A stretch of 64,000 nucleotides of DNA from positions 434,001 to 498,000 of the forward strand of contig CBDEFQ010000006.1 of NCBI GenBank assembly GCA_965237485.1. Direction: 5' to 3'. Within the stretch, counting starts at the first letter, position 1. Each line of letters begins with the position of its first letter. Source of the DNA: JAAELZ01 sp965237485. GTDB taxonomy: Bacteria; Pseudomonadota; Gammaproteobacteria; Arenicellales; Poriferihabitantaceae. The notes beneath the pieces were generated by a model. The model searched no databases and was not told the origin of the DNA. It worked only from the letters and a program-made list of their open reading frames with translations. This document shows positions 1 to 8,529 of the stretch, one piece after another. The position numbers and the translations under genes are program-made.

Positions 1-286
1 AGATTAAAAACTGCAAATAACGATGCTTATCAATGGTTAGGCGGTGTTGGCCCTCAACAGAACATAGTTGCCTTTGCCGCAATTTGTACACATAAATTAA
101 GTTATATGTCGCGTTCAGCTAGTTTCATCAACTTCAGGCCCGAAGAGATCACCTATATCAATAATCAGGAGCTCGCGGTAAAACAGCAACAGTTAATTTA
201 TTGCTGCTCCGAGCGTAGTGTGTATGAGCCGGCAAAAGGGGCTAAGGTCCTTGGTGGGCCGGCGTCTCAACCACTCACTACGATAG
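1..286 (+). pseudogene. Rieske [2Fe-2S] protein, 5' part (truncated by window edge and IS3 copy 1)
   Basis: Frame 1 is open from the first base and encodes the C-terminal half of a Rieske-type ferredoxin domain. A C-T-H ligand pair is followed about 40 residues later by C-C-S-E-R-S-V-Y and a GGPA-x-x-P-L segment typical of Rieske cluster-binding loop 2. The second ligand pair should read C-x-x-H, but here the His position is Arg (CGT), so cluster binding is doubtful. The reading frame is cut after the T-T-I codons by an IS3-family element, and the remainder continues beyond it at 1986. The gene is therefore broken twice over: by the insertion and by extra 23-bp repeats that introduce a TAG. 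The partner oxidoreductase, if any, lies outside the window. Confidence 0.7.
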
Positions 287-346
287 CCCCAGACGTCAGG
301 GTAGTTGCACACATTTTAATTCACAAGGGGCGGCGGAGAAATACTC

Positions 347-859
347 ATGCCGAAATATAGCGTAGAACGAAGAGAAGCTGTTTTATCTAAATTATTATCA
401 TCAAATAGTCAGTCCTTCGCAGAAATATCTAGAGAAGAAGGAATCAGTGTTCAAACCTTGTATGATTGGCGAAATAAAGCCAGACGATCAGGAGTTTTAA
501 TGCCTAATAGTGATTCATCTAATCAGTGGGATTGCCAAACTAAGTTCACCGTAGTTCTTGAAACTGCTGCGATGAATGAACAAGAATTATCTGCGTATTG
601 CCGAGAGAAAGGCCTATACCCTACTCAAATAACGCAATGGCGAGAAGCTTGTATTAATGGTGTTGATGAGGCTCTCATTAGCCCTAAAGTTGCGCGCGAT
701 GAAATACGTGCGTTAAAAAAAGACAAGAAGAAGCTAGAAACCCAGCTGCGCCGCAAAGATAAAGCCTTGGCTGAAACGGCCGCATTATTAGTATTACAAA
801 AAAGTTTCAGGCGCTTTGGGAGGACGAGGAAGTATGATTACGACTCAGACGCGCATTAA
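347..859 (+). pseudogene. IS3 orfA, copy 1 (frameshifted end)
   Basis: This is the helix-turn-helix OrfA of the IS3-type transposase, with two HTH-like halves and a Leu/Lys-rich C-terminal coiled coil. Intact copies encode 163 residues. Here the poly-A run near 800 has six A instead of seven, so the last residues are replaced and the ORF runs on to 170 residues. The deletion also removes the A-AAA-AAG slippery heptamer needed to make the OrfAB fusion, so this copy probably cannot transpose on its own. Confidence 0.85.
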
Positions 860-1883
860 AGTAATCAATGATGTTAATGAAGCAGTAGACGCAGGTTCAA
901 AGCGTTCAAGTGCTTGTGAGTTGGTTGGCCTTGCCGAGTCTACGCTTAGACGTTGGAAGCCAAAAGGAGAAGATAGTATCCGCAGTGATCAACGTCCTTT
1001 GGTAGAAAAGCCAGTCCCTGGCAATAAACTAAGCGAGCAAGAGCAGCAACACATTTTATCGATATGTAATGAATCGGCATACCATCATTTGCCGCCGTCG
1101 CAAATAGTACCGCAGTTGGCTGACAAAGGTATTTATGTGGCCAGCGAGTCTAGCTTTTATCGAGTTCTCAAGGCGCATGGGCAATTGAAGCACCGCGGCC
1201 GCGCCAAACAAAAGCAGTCCCGAACACCCGATACTCATATAGCGCTAAAACCTAATGCTGTGTGGATGTGGGATATCACCTATTTGGCGACGCGTACTAT
1301 TGGCAAGCATTATTACCTGTACATGGTAGAAGACCTTTACAGTCGCTATGGCGTTCACTGGGAAGTACATCCTGTTGAAAGCGGTGAATTAGGTGCGCAG
1401 TTGATGTCTCAGGCGGCTCTAAAAGTGGCTAGCTGCGATGGCATGCCCGTCTTACACAGTGATAATGGCAGCCCAATGAAATCGTTCACAATGAGAGCGA
1501 AGTTAGAAGCATTAGGAATAAAGCCCTCTTACTCAAGGCCAAGAGTAAGCAATGACAACGCTTATATTGAATCCATGTTTAGAACGGTAAAGTATTGCCC
1601 TGCGTGGCCTTCTCAAGGCTTCGATAGCTTAGAGGCCGCCCGCCAATGGGTGGGTAAGTTTATGCAATGGTATAACGAAGAACATCGTCACAGTGCTATA
1701 CGCTACGTTACACCTGGCCAGCGTTATCGCGGTGAAGATAGTGCCCTATTAGCAAAACGAGAAGTTGTTTATCAGGAAGCTAAAGCAGCAAAACCTAATC
1801 GGTGGTCTGGCCAAACCCGAAATTGGCGGCCTTGTGGTGCGGTTGCGCTGAACCCACAAAAAGAAGTATTATTGGCTGCGTAG
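834..1883 (+). CDS. IS3 orfB, DDE transposase, copy 1
   Basis: Catalytic integrase-type transposase of 349 residues counted from the ATG that overlaps the orfA stop in intact copies (ATGA), with a GGAGGA Shine-Dalgarno just upstream. The rve domain shows the IS3 signature D147 (WDITYL), D210 (HSDNGSP) and E246 (NAYIES), with exactly 35 residues between the second D and the E. A TTG 18 bp upstream is in frame, but the ATG has the better ribosome site. This copy shares the variant residues Y-H-H-L-P-P with copy 3, whereas the other four copies have Y-N-H. Confidence 0.9.
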   Translation: MITTQTRIKVINDVNEAVDAGSKRSSACELVGLAESTLRRWKPKGEDSIRSDQRPLVEKPVPGNKLSEQEQQHILSICNESAYHHLPPSQIVPQLADKGIYVASESSFYRVLKAHGQLKHRGRAKQKQSRTPDTHIALKPNAVWMWDITYLATRTIGKHYYLYMVEDLYSRYGVHWEVHPVESGELGAQLMSQAALKVASCDGMPVLHSDNGSPMKSFTMRAKLEALGIKPSYSRPRVSNDNAYIESMFRTVKYCPAWPSQGFDSLEAARQWVGKFMQWYNEEHRHSAIRYVTPGQRYRGEDSALLAKREVVYQEAKAAKPNRWSGQTRNWRPCGAVALNPQKEVLLAA

Positions 1884-1917
1884 GAAAATGTGCAACTACC
1901 CTGAAAATTGCCGATAG

Positions 1918-1986
1918 TGCTCAACCACTCACTACGATAGTGCTCAACCACTCACTACGATAGTGCTCAACCACTCACTACGATAG
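1918..1986 (+). repeat. 23-bp tandem direct repeat, three units (plus one before the IS)
   Basis: Three perfect 23-bp units (1918-1940, 1941-1963, 1964-1986) beginning TGCTCAACCACT and ending ACGATAG; a further unit, differing only in its first bases, lies just left of IS3 copy 1 (264-286). The units lie inside the Rieske reading frame. Joining the frame directly from the pre-IS unit to 1987 restores continuous coding (T-T-I-V-L-K-H-D), whereas the extra units put a TAG in frame. They therefore look like a later expansion, either by slippage or connected with the IS insertion. Confidence 0.85.
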
Positions 1987-2183
1987 TGCTTAAACACGAT
2001 CAGAAAATTGACCATTACTATGCAATCGCCACTCTTGGCGGTGAGCTATATGATCAGTTTTTCGAGAAATTCAGTTTTCGTCTGGCCCTAGACAATCAGC
2101 TAGATGAGGTGAAACTGCTTACGCCTGAAGTAGCTATAGCGTATCCGGCCGAAAAATATGCGACTCAGCAAGTAGGTTGTTAA
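1986..2183 (+). pseudogene. Rieske protein, 3' part
   Basis: This is the C-terminal tail of the Rieske protein interrupted by IS3 copy 1. Reading from V-L-K-H-D-Q it encodes a short segment (Y-A-I-A-T-L-G-G-E-L-Y-D) of the type that follows Rieske domains, then a hydrophilic tail ending in V-G-C and TAA. It has no start of its own and cannot be made as a functional protein in the present arrangement. The 225 bases after it, up to 2408, show no convincing gene or RNA. Confidence 0.6.
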
Positions 2184-2408
2184 TTGGTTACGTATAGAAG
2201 CATTATTATTAACAGCTCTATGGCAAGGCAGCTTTCTAATATATCTCTCCAATTACATCAATTTTGCTATGAGGATAAAGTTCACACATCCATGTGTATC
2301 TAGTCAGTTTCGTTCAAATTTCATAGACAGACTGCCCTGAAAAACTAGTCATACCCGAAGAGACCCTAACTTATTAATATCATGCTGTTATGGTTTCTTT
2401 TGGGGTGA

Positions 2409-2738
2409 TTATTCGCCAAGCAGCAAATATAGAGGGCCAGTGATGATTGGAATAGCCTCTACTTCTGTTGTATCGCTAACCACCGTAACCGTTGCGTTTG
2501 ACTGAATGAACCCCAGAAGAGCACTCGTGCGAGAATATACACCATAAAAGTTTGGCCTAGCACAGCCTACACCAAAGCTCACGACGCCAGCCTGCACTCT
2601 CTGGCCACCATAATTTACCCACAATGGCCCGCCACTGTCGCCTTGACACGAGTCTTTACCTCCTGAAACTAACCCAGCACAAAGCATTTGAGAGGTAATA
2701 CTATTTATACCACTATAAGCCGCAGCACAAGTACTATT
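2409..2738 (-). pseudogene. Trypsin-like serine protease, 3' part
   Basis: The C-terminal part of an S1-family protease containing the catalytic serine motif G-D-S-G-G-P, a preceding Q-M-L-C-A-G segment and a final G-V-Y-S-R substrate-pocket strand. Its N-terminal part with His and Asp lies at 6972-7604 on the same strand. Removing the element at 2748-6971 and one copy of the 9-bp duplication joins the halves in frame (211 + 110 codons including stop). The protein has a C-terminal extension ending P-L-Y-L-L-L-G-E. Disrupted, presumably inactive. Confidence 0.85.
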
Positions 2739-2982
2739 AGTAACTATCAGAAATTCCCGCCTACCAAGATTTAGCCCAAATCGTCGTTAGCTTTGTCTCG
2801 CTGAGTTTGATGCAGGGTCTAATCTCTGTCCAGCTGTCGCTAGCTCATTGTCTCGGCTGATGTTTATACCCTGAAAACCTCGCCTCAAGTGCGTATTTTT
2901 ACAACCGTGGCCACCGAATTTTACGAAGCGTGGCCACTTGCACCAAGCCTTCAAACGGTCAAGTGATTTTAACGTAAAGTGG

Positions 2983-3729
2983 CTACACTTTGCTCTGTTG
3001 TGACTGGATTTTTCTCATCGATTCCCCCTCTAATTGTATTTTGTGCGCGTTGTGTAATAAGCGATCCAGAATCGCATCAGCCAAAGTGGCTTCACCAATC
3101 GCATCATGCCAATGTTGTGTGGGCAATTGACTGGTGATTAAGGTGGCGCCATTACCGTGGCGATCTTCTATTATTTCTAATCGGTCATTACGGTTTTGCT
3201 GAGTCAGTGTATCCAAGCCCCAGTCATCGATAATCAATAGTTTGATTTTTGCTATTTGTGCCAGTAGCTTGGTGTAACTGCCATCACCATGGCTCAAGGT
3301 CATTGCTTCAAATAAGCGGCTAGCACGAATATATTTTGTGCTAATGCCGTGCTCACAAGTCGCTTGTCCTAACACACAGGCCAAGAAGGTTTTGCCGGTG
3401 CCTGTAGGGCCCTGGATGATGACATTGCGGCTTTTGTTTACCCCGTCTAGGGCCAGTAACTGCGCTACCGTGTCTTTGTGTAAACCTCGTCTAGTTCGGT
3501 AATCGATGTCGTCTGCTTGGGCGCGATATCGTAACTTCGCTTGCTTGAGTAAACGCGTGACTTTGCGGTTATCCCGCACGGTGGCCTCGTGGTTTACGAG
3601 CAAACTGAGTCGTTCGATAAAGCCCAGCTCATCATAAGTGTTAGGTGGGTCGAACTGATAGCACAGTTGCTCGGCCATGCCCGTTAGGCGTAATTCATTC
3701 AGTTGGGTAAGGGTTTGTTGTGGAGTCAT
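2983..3729 (-). CDS. istB: IS21 IstB-like ATP-binding helper protein, copy 1
   Basis: A 248-residue AAA+ ATPase that assists the IstA transposase in target capture. A Walker A G-P-T-G-T-G-K-T and Walker B L-L-I-I-D-D-W-G are present. I start it at the ATG giving M-T-P-Q-Q-T-L because an AGGAAA Shine-Dalgarno lies 8 bases upstream; a longer reading that begins at 3924 overlaps istA and has no ribosome site. It follows istA by 37 bases. Confidence 0.92.
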   Translation of the reverse strand: MTPQQTLTQLNELRLTGMAEQLCYQFDPPNTYDELGFIERLSLLVNHEATVRDNRKVTRLLKQAKLRYRAQADDIDYRTRRGLHKDTVAQLLALDGVNKSRNVIIQGPTGTGKTFLACVLGQATCEHGISTKYIRASRLFEAMTLSHGDGSYTKLLAQIAKIKLLIIDDWGLDTLTQQNRNDRLEIIEDRHGNGATLITSQLPTQHWHDAIGEATLADAILDRLLHNAHKIQLEGESMRKIQSQQSKV

Positions 3730-3766
3730 AGTATTTTCCTGTTGGTTATAGATGAAATGGTTTGGG

Positions 3767-5314
3767 TTAATGGTAGTAATCGGCTCCGCGCACATTGGCA
3801 TGGGTGCTTGGCAAAGTCTGTTGCTTATCGGGTTCGGTAGGTAGCTTGTCGAGACGGGTTTGTAGTATTGATGCAAGGTGTTTGTAATGCAGGCCGCCAA
3901 TCTTCTCTGCGCGTAAACAGGCATTCTCTAAACGCGTCTTGCCGTATTTCTTGGCAAGGTTAAGAATGCCCAAACAAGCACGATAACCATGTTCTGGATG
4001 GGGGCGATTTTCTAATTGATAACGCACCACGCGCTCTGTCGCCGCACCGACCTGACTTGCCCAATTAAGAAACCGACCAAGCGTCCACTCTTGGTGTTTA
4101 GCATGAGCTTTAGGCATGTGAGCGACATGGGTTGTGTGTCCGCCTTGGCCCATTGCTCGCGGATGTTGCGCGACACCCTTGCCTTGGTAGAACACATCAA
4201 TACAGTGCTCGCCCACGTGTAACATTACTGCCTCGCCGCGCAATTGATAGGGAACCGAGTAATGATGTCCATCATAGCTAACGTGATAATCGATGTGCGC
4301 CCGTGCTTTTACTACATGGCGATAGCTATAAGGCGTGCCAGGCAATGATTTAAGAGCAGGCTTATCAATTGATTCAAACTGTGAGCGGCGAGAACCCGGG
4401 CGTTGTTTAAAGGGGCGATTGTTTAGATCATCTAGCAATCCTCGAATAGCTTGATTAGCCTCATCCAAACTAAACAATTGCAGCTTGCGCAGCCGCATCA
4501 TGATCCAGCGTTCGACAATCTGTACGCCCACCTCGGCTTTAGATTTATCCTTAGGCTTATAAGGTCTGGCAGGCATCACCGCCACACCGTAATAGGCGGC
4601 TAATTGTGCATAGCTGGGGTTGAGTTCGGGGTCATAACGACCGGCTTTAGAAACAGCACTCTTGAGGTTATCGGGCACCACTGTTTGAGTAACACCGCCA
4701 TAAAATTCAAAGGCGCGAACGTGTGAGCCTATCCAGTCAGGCAAGCTCTGTGTCCATGTGGCCTCGGCGTAGGTATAGGAACTGACTCCGAGCACTGAAA
4801 CGAATACTTGGGCAGGGCGTGCTTCACCCGTACGAGCATCAATAATACCTAAGGTTAAACCAGCATAATCAACAAACAGTTTATCTCCAGCAATATGAGT
4901 CTGGCGCATCGAGATTCTTTGCTTCTTGCGCCACTGACCGAACAACACCGTGAAGCGAGAATAGCTGTAATGGTTGACTGGATGATGCTCGGCGTATTCT
5001 TCCCACAGTAATTGGCGAGTCATCCCTTTACGAGACCGTTCAACTGATATTTGTGCAAAGTCTGGCTCACACAATAAAGCAGTGGCAGGGCCTCTGCATT
5101 TGGGCGGCTTTAATATCGCCTGCAGCTGTTGTTCATCCATGCCTGCTGGCAGGGGCCAGCTTAATTGGGCATTTGTTGCTCTGACGAGATATTTGGATAC
5201 GGCGCTGCGTGACAGGTTTAAGCTGAGCGCGATTTTACGGGAGGATAGTTGCGCCTCATAGTGCAAGCGCAGAATGTCTTTGAGTTTTAACATAGTGACC
5301 TTCTTGGGTTTCAT
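3767..5314 (-). CDS. istA: IS21 IstA transposase, copy 1
   Basis: A 515-residue DDE transposase. An N-terminal HTH (S-S-R-K-I-A-L-S-L-N-L-S-R-S-A-V-S) is followed by an rve catalytic core with D in L-F-V-D-Y-A-G, D in V-V-P-D-N-L-K-S and E in K-S-K-A-E-V-G. The C-terminal beta-barrel contains H-Y-S-V-P-Y. Full-length and undamaged, unlike the second copy at 20274-21989. An internal ATG (M-L-K-L-K-D) 7 codons later is an alternative start. Confidence 0.93.
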   Translation of the reverse strand: MKPKKVTMLKLKDILRLHYEAQLSSRKIALSLNLSRSAVSKYLVRATNAQLSWPLPAGMDEQQLQAILKPPKCRGPATALLCEPDFAQISVERSRKGMTRQLLWEEYAEHHPVNHYSYSRFTVLFGQWRKKQRISMRQTHIAGDKLFVDYAGLTLGIIDARTGEARPAQVFVSVLGVSSYTYAEATWTQSLPDWIGSHVRAFEFYGGVTQTVVPDNLKSAVSKAGRYDPELNPSYAQLAAYYGVAVMPARPYKPKDKSKAEVGVQIVERWIMMRLRKLQLFSLDEANQAIRGLLDDLNNRPFKQRPGSRRSQFESIDKPALKSLPGTPYSYRHVVKARAHIDYHVSYDGHHYSVPYQLRGEAVMLHVGEHCIDVFYQGKGVAQHPRAMGQGGHTTHVAHMPKAHAKHQEWTLGRFLNWASQVGAATERVVRYQLENRPHPEHGYRACLGILNLAKKYGKTRLENACLRAEKIGGLHYKHLASILQTRLDKLPTEPDKQQTLPSTHANVRGADYYH

Positions 5315-5528
5315 AGCTGTTCCAATACAAATAAAAGAACGGCAGGTTAACGGTTATAGTGTTAACCGCAAGAAGGCTGTGGAGGAATTTTACGGAAGCG
5401 AAAAAGTGTCCGCGCTTCGATAAAAATCAGTGGCCACGGTTGGTAAAATTAGGTGGCCTCGCTACGTAAAATTAACTGGCCACGGTTGGTAAAAATATGC
5501 ACTCAAGCAGCTTTGATCATGATCTTAG

Positions 5529-6777
5529 TCAAGAGGTATCTGGAAAGGGCAGCAGCCCTTCTCTAAATGCAAGATCACTATATGTCGCCTCCCAGCTCGG
5601 AACATGAAGAACAAGGAATAAGCTGCGCAGCTTCTCCCAATAATTCTTTTTCGATTTCTTTGCCTCCAGCACCTGACCCAATAGCTTGCAACAGCATTGC
5701 TGAATCTGATCAACTAGAAACGCCAGCATCATCAAGTAAGCAAACACCGTCGCTGGGTGCTGTTTGCCATGACCAAAGTTATGTTCGAAGTGATAGCCAA
5801 GGGTTTTTCAGGGTGTTGAAGGTTTCATTCTCAATGCGCCAACGAGCGCGGCCGCCGCGCATTAGCGTCATCATATTGTCAGAGGTGATTTCAATATCCG
5901 TCACCCACGAGAAGTGCTGTGTTTTACCCGATGCTTTGGTTTCCCAGTATTCCAAGAAATTGATCTGCATCTGGAAATTCGCATCATTAAGCGGCACTTG
6001 ATTACAGTATCGAAAACAATGATGCACCCCTTTGGAATCTATGAGTTCCACTGTTTTTGTGGCTTTTGTGTGACTCACCCAGTCAAATAGAAACCCATGG
6101 TCACTTTGTTTTGCGCCTAGAATAAAACGCATGTCCAGTGACTTAAGTCATTCAATATGAGGGCCATTAGACGACAAACCATCCTCTACGACCACCAGCT
6201 TTAAATGAGGGTGTTCCCTGCGAATGTCTTTGAACAAACGCTTGGCTGCATTACGTTCACAGTCATTCTTGGCCTCGCCATCTTGCTTCAAGATCGCCTC
6301 GGGTGCCAATGTAAATACCTCAGACTGATCAGGATGCACCAATACCGCCGCCAGCAATTGATGATAATACGTGATCTGACCATTGCGATGATGCTTTTCA
6401 CAGCACTGCTTGCAATGCACCTGCTTGGATGAGAAGTAACCTGTCCCATCCACCGATAGTAGATAGTGCTCATCCATAAACTCCATACCTTCTAAACCCT
6501 TGCCGCGTTGAAGATTGGCAAAGATACGGGTAAAGGCTTGGCGTAATAGTGCAGGGTCAACATTGTCTAGCCGCTCACGTAATGTCGTATCACAAGGGGC
6601 TTTCTTAATCCCGTATAAGCTGCGTAAATTAGCTTGGATGGTTTGCTTATCTTGGTCGAACTGAAGTAATGAGGGATACTTCAACCCGAAAATAGCCATC
6701 CCTGACATCAGACAATCTGCTAGAGAAATATCATTACGGGCGTGGCATGAATCTGTAGCTTCTATCTGACTAAACAC
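5529..6777 (-). pseudogene. Degenerate DDE transposase of the 9-bp-duplication element
   Basis: Three consecutive reading pieces form one transposase: 6777-6148 (including L-L-S-V-D-G-T-G-Y-F-S and V-V-V-E-D-G-L), 6132-5779 (including the R-W-R-I-E-N-E-T-F catalytic Glu region) and 5747-5529. An in-frame TGA separates the first two (G-P-H-I-E-stop-L-K-S-L-D), and a frameshift near 5800 separates the last two. The nested IS21 lies just outside the coding part. The element is therefore no longer autonomous. Confidence 0.75.
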
Positions 6778-6971
6778 TTGCCTAATCGACTTGAGTAATC
6801 CCGGCGCGCTGAGGTGTTTACGAAGTAGAGGTTTAGCTATGGTTCTTCAACTCTAATCTGTGAAATTGGCTGTATCATACTGTATCCTCGGAATAGTTTA
6901 CGAAAACTATTTTTTCAGAACCCCTGTAACCCGCTTGTTTGCTTGGTTTGTTAATTGGGCGGGAATTGCTG

Positions 6972-7604
6972 AGTAACTATTGACACACTGACTTCACGCA
7001 GAGTTGTAGCAAGGCTGTTACTACCTTCAAAAGTTAAGCCTATGCCTATGACGGTTGCAGTTTGGTTTACAAGTTGGTCTAAGCCACCAAAAACTTTTGC
7101 TTTAGCTGAACTCACGTTTTGCGCAAGGGTGAGCACTGCAATGTCATTGTTAGAAGTACTAGCGTTGTATCCATTGTGCACGCTCTTGGCACTGACTGGG
7201 ATAAAATCTGAAGCTACAAGAGAATCATTAAAGCTATAAAAATTAGGTACGATAAACAGCCTGGATGTGCTCAAATCAACAACGCAATGTGCAGCGGTTA
7301 AAATTTTATTGTTCGCTATGAGTGATGCTCCGCATATCGCATAGTAAAACCCGTCAAGCCCATCAACCCAAAGGGTGGCAAATTCTGGATACTTTGCCCT
7401 AGTGGTTGCATTACCCCCAACAATTCTTGAAGGGCCATTGCCTAAAAATGGAGGTAAAGCTCGAGATTCAATTTCGATGCTGGAGCCAGCACTTCGTTGA
7501 CTTGCAGTGGGTTTGGCAATAGCAAAGATAGAAGATTGCGCAAAGGATTCATATGCAATCAGAGAAACAAGTACAACTATATATTTCAGATATTGATTAA
7601 CCAT
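6972..7604 (-). pseudogene. Trypsin-like serine protease, 5' part
   Basis: The N-terminal part of an S1-family protease. A signal peptide (K-Y-I-V-V-L-V-S-L-I-A-Y-E-S-F-A-Q) is followed by a pro-region, the activation-site motif R-I-V-G-G, the catalytic His motif L-T-A-A-H-C and the catalytic Asp motif N-N-D-I-A-V-L. The serine lies in the separated 3' part (2409-2738). I start it at the ATG at 7604 directly before the signal sequence; a longer non-ATG reading from 7628 is possible. It would have been an exported protease of about 320 residues. Confidence 0.85.
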
Positions 7605-7684
7605 TTCGAATACCCTTTTCAAGGGCAATTGTTGTGCCGAATAGGTGTTGATTTTAGAATAACTTGTTTGATATAGATATCAAA

Positions 7685-8059
7685 TTAAATGGCACACGAC
7701 TTTGTCTGTTTATCAAGGTAGATATTCCATATTGCTGTTACAAAAATACCGCCCATGCCAAGATAAATAAGGGGTGTATTTCCGATTGCGTGCCATGCAA
7801 AGAAGAACAGAATTCCGCTGAAAATTGCAATAAAAAATGAGGGCTTGTAATGTGTGCGTCGATAACTCACTACTGCAAATACCACACTTAGCGCGATAAA
7901 TACTTGGGTAAGGATAATAAACTGACTTTCATAGGCAGCCAAAGCGCCTAGTCCAAATACGGAACCGAACGCAGCCAAACCAGGAAAGCACACCGGGCAA
8001 CCTGCGGCAGCGATAATCGCACCAACCGAAGGTAGTTTCTCTAAGACTTGTTTTACCAC
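7685..8059 (-). CDS. merC: MerC-like inner-membrane mercury/metal transport protein
   Basis: A 124-residue membrane protein with four predicted transmembrane segments and a vicinal-type cysteine motif G-C-P-V-C-F-P in the first segment, followed by G-L-A-A-F-G-S-V-F-G-L-G. This matches the G-C-x-x-C-F-P motif of MerC mercuric-ion transporters, including length. It starts with GTG at 8059. It follows the MerR-family gene at 8123-8527 in the same direction, so it is probably controlled by it and moves Hg(II) or another soft metal across the inner membrane. No merA, merT or merP is visible nearby, so mercury specificity is an inference. Confidence 0.75.
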   Translation of the reverse strand: MVKQVLEKLPSVGAIIAAAGCPVCFPGLAAFGSVFGLGALAAYESQFIILTQVFIALSVVFAVVSYRRTHYKPSFFIAIFSGILFFFAWHAIGNTPLIYLGMGGIFVTAIWNIYLDKQTKSCAI

Positions 8060-8122
8060 AATAAAATGCGATTAGGTTTTTTAGTAAAATGGTCGAAAAA
8101 TTTGATTTGCGTATGCATTAAT

Positions 8123-8527
8123 TTAACTGTCATCGAATAGCGATATTAAAATCGGGCAATCAATTGCACTCTTGCTTGAGCCGTCACAATGGGAGGAAAT
8201 TTGATTCAATCGGTATTTTAATTTTTGTAAATCCGTAATTTTTTCCGAAACCTCATTGATATGCGCCTCCGTTAACGATTTAACTTCCGAGCGTGTATGT
8301 GTATCACCACCATCTGATAATTCAAGTAGTTCCTGCACATGCTTAGGAGAAAAACCAAGCGCTTTAGCTTTAAGTATAAAACGCAACCGCTCGGCATGGT
8401 CTTCATTATAAATTCTATAACCCGACGGAGTTCGCTCTGCTTCTGGCAACACTCCGACGCGTTCGTAGTAACGAATGGTTTCAATGTGGCACCCCGTTTG
8501 TTTGGCAAGCTTTCCTCTTGTTAGCAT
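8123..8527 (-). CDS. MerR-family metal-responsive transcriptional regulator
   Basis: A 134-residue regulator. The N-terminal winged-helix domain (K-Q-T-G-C-H-I-E-T-I-R-Y-Y-E-R-V-G-V-L) is the MerR hallmark. A coiled-coil dimer helix follows, then a C-terminal metal loop H-C-D-G-S-S-K-S-A-I-D-C-P-I-L with two Cys spaced C-x9-C, closer to ZntR/CueR types than to MerR. The usual third Cys at the start of the dimer helix is absent. I use the ATG giving M-L-T-R-G-K because MerR proteins begin there; a longer reading to 8593 overlaps the cytochrome gene. A MerR-type promoter lies at 9539-9569, which it may control. Confidence 0.85.
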   Translation of the reverse strand: MLTRGKLAKQTGCHIETIRYYERVGVLPEAERTPSGYRIYNEDHAERLRFILKAKALGFSPKHVQELLELSDGGDTHTRSEVKSLTEAHINEVSEKITDLQKLKYRLNQISSHCDGSSKSAIDCPILISLFDDS

Positions 8528-8529
8528 GA

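Larger units (their letters stand above)
287..1913 (+). mobile_element. IS3-family element, copy 1
   Basis: A 1627-bp element with two overlapping ORFs, flanked by a 4-bp target duplication ATAG (283-286 and 1914-1917). The ends share a 16-bp inverted repeat (TCAGGGTAGTTGCACA), but it begins 9 bp inside each end; the outer 9 bp (CCCCAGACG left, complement of AAATTGCCG right) are the same in all six copies and are not complementary to each other. This copy is one base shorter than the intact ones because it has lost an A from the A7 run at the orfA-orfB frameshift site. Confidence 0.93.
2890..5501 (-). mobile_element. IS21-family element, copy 1
   Basis: A 2612-bp istA-istB element. Ends are TGCGTATTTTTAC and, inverted, TGCATATTTTTACC, each followed by AACCGTGGCCA, in the TG...CA form usual for IS21. 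A 6-bp target duplication CTCAAG lies at 2884-2889 and 5502-5507. The right end holds repeated TGGCCACGGTTGGTAAAA blocks, the multiple transposase-binding sites typical of the family. The element is inserted inside the DDE element at 2748-6971. Both ORFs are intact, so this is probably the active copy. Confidence 0.94.
2748..6971 (-). mobile_element. DDE element with 9-bp target duplication, carrying a nested IS21 copy
   Basis: The boundaries are set by a perfect 9-bp direct repeat AGTAACTAT (2739-2747 and 6972-6980) and by terminal inverted repeats CAG(A/C)AATTCCCGCC. Subtracting the nested IS21 copy (2890-5501) and its 6-bp duplication leaves an element of about 1606 bp. It encodes one degenerate transposase. 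The element splits a trypsin-like protease gene. The 9-bp duplication and DDE transposase suggest the broad IS4-like group; I cannot name the family with certainty. Confidence 0.85.

Noticed and set aside
1918..1986. Tandem repeats as a CRISPR array
   Set aside because: The 23-bp units follow one another with no spacers, and no cas gene is near.
5567..6001. 144-codon plus-strand ORF
   Set aside because: It is the reverse of the degenerate DDE transposase, whose protein motifs are clear on the minus strand.
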